Source: Corallococcus sp. CA053C
Lineage (GTDB): Bacteria > Myxococcota > Myxococcia > Myxococcales > Myxococcaceae
Length of the DNA stretch: 64,000 bases
Direction of reading: 5' to 3'
NCBI RefSeq assembly: GCF_003611675.1
Contig: NZ_RAWA01000004.1
Coordinates: 17,958 to 81,957, forward strand
Shown: one piece after another, positions 59,042 through 64,000 of the stretch
Layout: each line of letters opens with the position of its first letter
How positions within the stretch are numbered: position 1 is the first letter of the stretch
Made by a program: the position numbers and the translations under genes
The notes under the pieces: model-generated
What the model was told of the DNA's origin: nothing
Databases searched by the model: none
What the model saw: only the letters and a program-made list of their open reading frames with translations

Positions 59042-60697
59042 ATGGGACAGGAAGTGGATGTCATCGTCGTGGGCGGCGGGCTCGCGGGCCTCGTCGCCGC
59101 GACCGAGCTGGCGGATGCCGGCAAGCGCGTCGCCGTCGTGGACCAGGAGGCCGAGCAGAACCTGGGCGGACAGGCGTTCTGGTCCTTTGGCGGCCTGTTC
59201 CTGGTGGACTCGCCCGAGCAGCGGCGCATGGGCATCAAGGACTCGTACGCGCTGGCCCTGGAGGACTGGATGGGCACCGCGGGCTTCGACCGCGAGGAGG
59301 ACCACTGGCCGCGCAAGTGGGCGGAGGCCTTCGTCGGCTTCGCCGCGGGCGAGATGCGCTCCTGGCTGCACCAGCAGGGCATGACCTGGTTCCCGGTGGT
59401 GGGCTGGGCGGAGCGCGGCGGCTACGGCGCGGTGGGCCACGGCAACTCCGTCCCCCGCTTCCACGTCACCTGGGGCACGGGCCCCGGCGTGCTGGAGCCC
59501 TTCGTGCGCCGCGCGAAGGCCGCGCAGGCCGCGGGCAAGCTCACGTTCCTGTTCCGCCACCGCGTGGACGAGCTGCTCGTCACCGCGGGCGCCGTCGTCG
59601 GCGTGCGGGGCATGAGGCTGGAGGCCACGGACGTTCCGCGCGGCGTCACCAGCTCCCGCAAGACGGAGGGTGACTTCGAGCTGCGCGCGCAGGCGGTCAT
59701 CGTCACGTCCGGCGGCATCGGCGGCAACCACGAGCTCGTGCGCAAGAGCTGGCCGAAGAGCCTGGGCACCGCGCCCAAGTTCATGGTCCAGGGCGTCCCC
59801 GACCACGTGGACGGCCGGATGATCGCCATCACCGAGGCGGCGGGAGGACGGCTCATCAACCGCGACCGCATGTGGCACTACACGGAGGGGCTGCGCAACT
59901 GGAACCCCATCTGGCCGCGCCACGGCATCCGCATCCTGCCGGGCCCCAGCTCGCTGTGGCTGGACGCCACCGGCAAGCGCCTGCCGCCGCCGCTGTACCC
60001 CGGGTTCGACACGCTGGGGACGCTCGAGCACATCATGAAGACGGGCCATGAACACACCTGGTTCCTGCTCAACCAGCAGATCATCAAGAAGGAGTTCGCG
60101 CTCTCCGGTTCGGAGCAGAACCCGGACCTCACCGGCAAGGACTGGCGGGGCGTGCTCAACCGCGCCATCGGCAAGAAGGCCATGGGCCCGGTGGAGGCGT
60201 TCAAGGAGAAGGGCGAGGACTTCGTCGTCGCCGGGAACCTGCGCGATCTGGTCGCCGGCATGAACGCGAAGACGGAGACACCGCTGCTGGACTACGCCAC
60301 CGTGGAGCGCGAGGTGCTGGCGCGCGACGGCCAGCTGGCCAACCCGTTCGGCAAGGACCTGCAGATCGCCGCCATCCGCCAGGCGCGCAACTACCGGGGC
60401 GACCAGCTGGTGCGCACCGCGAAGCTGCACCCCATCCTCGACCCCAAGTCGGGGCCGCTCATCGGCGTGAAGCTGAACATCCTCACGCGCAAGACGCTGG
60501 GCGGCTTCGAGACCGACCTCGCCGGCCGCGTCTTCAACGCCCAGGGAGAGACCATCCCCGGGCTCTACGCGGCGGGCGAGGTGGCCGGCTTCGGAGGCGG
60601 CGGCGTCCATGGCTACCGCGCGCTGGAGGGGACGTTCCTCGGCGGCTGCATCTTCTCCGGCCGCGCCGCGGGCCGCGACGCCGCGAGCCGCGTGTAG
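59042..60697 (+). CDS. FAD-dependent dehydrogenase (ketosteroid-dehydrogenase/fumarate-reductase-like)
   Basis: A 551-residue flavoprotein: FAD motif VIVVGGGLAGLVAATELADAG at the N-terminus, VVDQEAEQNLGGQAFWSFGG, VIVTSGGIGGNHELV, and the C-terminal PGLYAAGEVAGFGGGGVHGYRALEGTFLGGCIFSG. It is of the FAD-binding dehydrogenase family close to 3-ketosteroid dehydrogenases and fumarate-reductase flavoproteins; the substrate is not predictable. ATG with AGGAGG eight bases upstream. Confidence 0.9.
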   Translation: MGQEVDVIVVGGGLAGLVAATELADAGKRVAVVDQEAEQNLGGQAFWSFGGLFLVDSPEQRRMGIKDSYALALEDWMGTAGFDREEDHWPRKWAEAFVGFAAGEMRSWLHQQGMTWFPVVGWAERGGYGAVGHGNSVPRFHVTWGTGPGVLEPFVRRAKAAQAAGKLTFLFRHRVDELLVTAGAVVGVRGMRLEATDVPRGVTSSRKTEGDFELRAQAVIVTSGGIGGNHELVRKSWPKSLGTAPKFMVQGVPDHVDGRMIAITEAAGGRLINRDRMWHYTEGLRNWNPIWPRHGIRILPGPSSLWLDATGKRLPPPLYPGFDTLGTLEHIMKTGHEHTWFLLNQQIIKKEFALSGSEQNPDLTGKDWRGVLNRAIGKKAMGPVEAFKEKGEDFVVAGNLRDLVAGMNAKTETPLLDYATVEREVLARDGQLANPFGKDLQIAAIRQARNYRGDQLVRTAKLHPILDPKSGPLIGVKLNILTRKTLGGFETDLAGRVFNAQGETIPGLYAAGEVAGFGGGGVHGYRALEGTFLGGCIFSGRAAGRDAASRV

Positions 60698-60710
60698 CCG
60701 CTCCCGGCGG

Positions 60711-60742
60711 GCCGTGGCCCTCAGGACTTGAAGGGCCACGGC
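60711..60742. terminator. Bidirectional terminator hairpin
   Basis: GCCGTGGCCCT and AGGGCCACGGC form an 11-bp perfect stem with a 10-nt loop between the convergent flavoprotein and Gfa-like genes, covering the latter's stop codon. No T-tract on either side. Confidence 0.6.
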
Positions 60743-61188
60743 GAAGGACGCATCCCCGCCTGCCAGTTGTCGTTCCGGCCGTCCCAGTACCCGATGGTGA
60801 GGTGGGTGGGGTCCACGTCATCCAGCGTGTTGATGTTGACCGAGCAGAACACCCCGCCGAGCTCGGGAAGGTCCCCCTCACTGAAGCAGTGGACGCCGCA
60901 GCGCTTGCAGAAGCTGCGGTGGTTGGGGGTGCCCTCGCGCCCGTACTGGCTCAGCTGCTCCTTGCCCGCCAGCAGCCGGAAGGCAGCCGGCTTGATGATC
61001 GTCCCCGTCGTGCCGTACTTCGTGCAGAACGTGCAGTTGCAGCGGCCCACGTTGGAGAGGTCCAGGTCGGCCTCGTAACGCACGGCGCCACAGCTGCAGC
61101 CGCCCTGGTAGGTCTGCACGCCGCTGTAGCTGCGCGCGCCGTTCTGGCCCGGGGTCTTCTGAACGTCGTTCTGGGTCTGGGTCGTCAT
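60721..61188 (-). CDS. Gfa/CENP-V-type zinc-binding protein
   Basis: A 155-residue protein of the glutathione-dependent formaldehyde-activating (Gfa) family. Zinc-binding cysteines occur in GGCSCGAVRYEAD, RCNCTFCTKYG and FCKRCGVHCFS in the family order. Members bind zinc and often glutathione; true formaldehyde activation is doubtful for many. The ATG at 61188 has GGAG eight bases upstream. The frame is open far upstream but only this part has family sequence. Confidence 0.9.
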   Translation of the reverse strand: MTTQTQNDVQKTPGQNGARSYSGVQTYQGGCSCGAVRYEADLDLSNVGRCNCTFCTKYGTTGTIIKPAAFRLLAGKEQLSQYGREGTPNHRSFCKRCGVHCFSEGDLPELGGVFCSVNINTLDDVDPTHLTIGYWDGRNDNWQAGMRPSPWPFKS

Positions 61189-61344
61189 GGCGAAATCTCC
61201 TGTGCCGCGTTGAAGGAACCCGACCCTTATCCCCCCAGGCAGTGACAGCCTTATGTCAGGTTTCTGGGGGCCCCTTTCCAGGGCTCCGCTTGAACCGCCG
61301 AGCGGATGGGACAGAGTCCCGCCTTCGCCAACCCTGGAGGACGG

Positions 61345-63282
<1,938 letters not shown>

Positions 63283-63300
63283 GCCCCGGGGCGGCGATCT

Positions 63301-64000
63301 TCACTCCGCCCCGAGCAGCACGACCTTGCCCACCGTGTCCCGGCCCTCCAGCCGACGGTGGGCCTCCTCGGCCTGGGACAGCGGCAGCGCAAGGCCCACC
63401 ACCATGCGCAGCCGCTTCGCCAGCACCTCCTGCAACAGCGCCTCACGCGCCCGGCGCTCCACGTCCGGCGGCGTGGGCGTGCGCAGCCAGTAGGCGCTCA
63501 CGGTGAGCGACTTCGCGTAGAGCGAATCCACCTCCAGGTGCGGCGGCGGGCCGCTGGCGTTGCCGTAGCTCACCAGGTGGCCGAAGGGCGCCAGCGCCTC
63601 CATGCTGGCCTTCCACGTGCTCGCGCCCACCGAATCCAGCACCCGCTCCACGCCGCGTCCCTGTGTCAGCGCCTGGACCCGCGCCGCGACGTCCTCGTGG
63701 TCGTAGCGGATGATCTCGTCCGCGCCCACGTCCCGCGCGAGCTTCGCCTTCGCCTCGCCCGACACCGTGCCGATGACCCGCGCCCCCGCCGCCTTCGCGA
63801 GCTGCACCGCGAGCAGCCCCACGCCTCCGGCCGCCGCGTGGACGAGCACCGTCTGCCCCGCCTCCACCCGTCCCACGGTGTGCACCACGTGGTACGCCGT
63901 CAGCCCCTGCACCAGCAGCGCCGCCGCCTCCACGAACGACACCTCCGGCGGCAGGGCGAGCAGCCCGGACACCGGCGCGAGCGCCGCCTCCGCGTAGGCC
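63301..64000 (-). CDS. Quinone-oxidoreductase-like MDR protein, 5' part outside the window
   Basis: The visible C-terminal ~233 residues have the NADPH-binding fold of zinc-independent medium-chain reductases (quinone oxidoreductase type): VLVHAAAGGVGLLAVQLAKAAGARVIGT, ADEIIRYD, VLDSVGASTWKASMEALAPFGHLVSYG, and the C-terminal EEAHRRLEGRDTVGKVVLL. The frame stays open to the window edge (it reads AYAEAALAPVSGLLAL), so the N-terminal catalytic half is missing only because of the window. Confidence 0.92.
   Translation of the reverse strand, partial: AYAEAALAPVSGLLALPPEVSFVEAAALLVQGLTAYHVVHTVGRVEAGQTVLVHAAAGGVGLLAVQLAKAAGARVIGTVSGEAKAKLARDVGADEIIRYDHEDVAARVQALTQGRGVERVLDSVGASTWKASMEALAPFGHLVSYGNASGPPPHLEVDSLYAKSLTVSAYWLRTPTPPDVERRAREALLQEVLAKRLRMVVGLALPLSQAEEAHRRLEGRDTVGKVVLLGAE

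Overview
This is a high-GC (roughly 70%) chromosomal segment that reads as myxobacterial, most likely Myxococcaceae (Corallococcus/Myxococcus type). The reasons are two sigma-54 enhancer-binding proteins (one with an FHA domain), a giant Ser/Thr kinase fused to STAND-NTPase and SUMF1/FGE domains, an ADYC-domain lipoprotein, many secreted multi-domain lipoproteins (PA14, discoidin, beta-propeller, Ig-like repeats), two-component pairs and lytic enzymes suited to a predator. No rRNA, tRNA, CRISPR array, prophage or insertion sequence was recognised. Assignments rest on motif reading only, with no database search.

Layout. 0.07-5.8 kb: a four-gene overlapping operon (GH57-DUF1611 fusion, ABC exporter, 95-residue membrane protein, short subtilisin-like protein). 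5.8-9.5 kb: envelope proteins. 9.6-12.7 kb: a decayed S9 peptidase remnant, a gene of unknown function, a duplicated hairpin unit and a flotillin-like SPFH gene. 12.8-14.2 kb: a divergent sigma-54 activator facing a candidate sigma-54 promoter for the flotillin. 14.2-17.2 kb: trans-aconitate methyltransferase, a frameshifted NAD(P)-binding gene, an AraC-type regulator lacking most of its DNA-binding domain, and a GyrI-like protein.

17.2-25.4 kb is the most striking block: an FHA/sigma-54 activator overlapping a 1457-residue kinase whose activation loop carries about 215 extra residues, including five near-identical 54-bp repeats. The operon and the adjacent ADYC lipoprotein each have a near-consensus sigma-54 promoter, and both are preceded by GGCAA-N3-TTGCC dyads. 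This looks like a self-contained autoregulated signalling circuit.

25.4-31.1 kb: PA14 lipoprotein, a small envelope protein, QueD, a pterin-synthase-like/short-chain-reductase pair and a GapN-like dehydrogenase. 31.3-45.5 kb: a VWA protein leading into a histidine kinase/OmpR-type regulator, then a LytS/LytTR pair. Each two-component pair is followed by a discoidin-domain lipoprotein with a shared 34-bp upstream element. 45.5-52.5 kb: a three-gene operon of unknown role, a ricin-B/GH19 chitinase and a very large secreted lipoprotein. 52.5-56.1 kb: an operon with a putative zinc metallopeptidase carrying a glycine-zipper segment, a lipoprotein and a HEAT-repeat protein, then a VOC protein. 56.1-64 kb: a secreted alpha/beta hydrolase, Tag glycosylase coupled to a methyltransferase, a flavoprotein, a Gfa-like protein, a full-length S9 peptidase and a partial quinone-reductase-like gene cut by the window edge.
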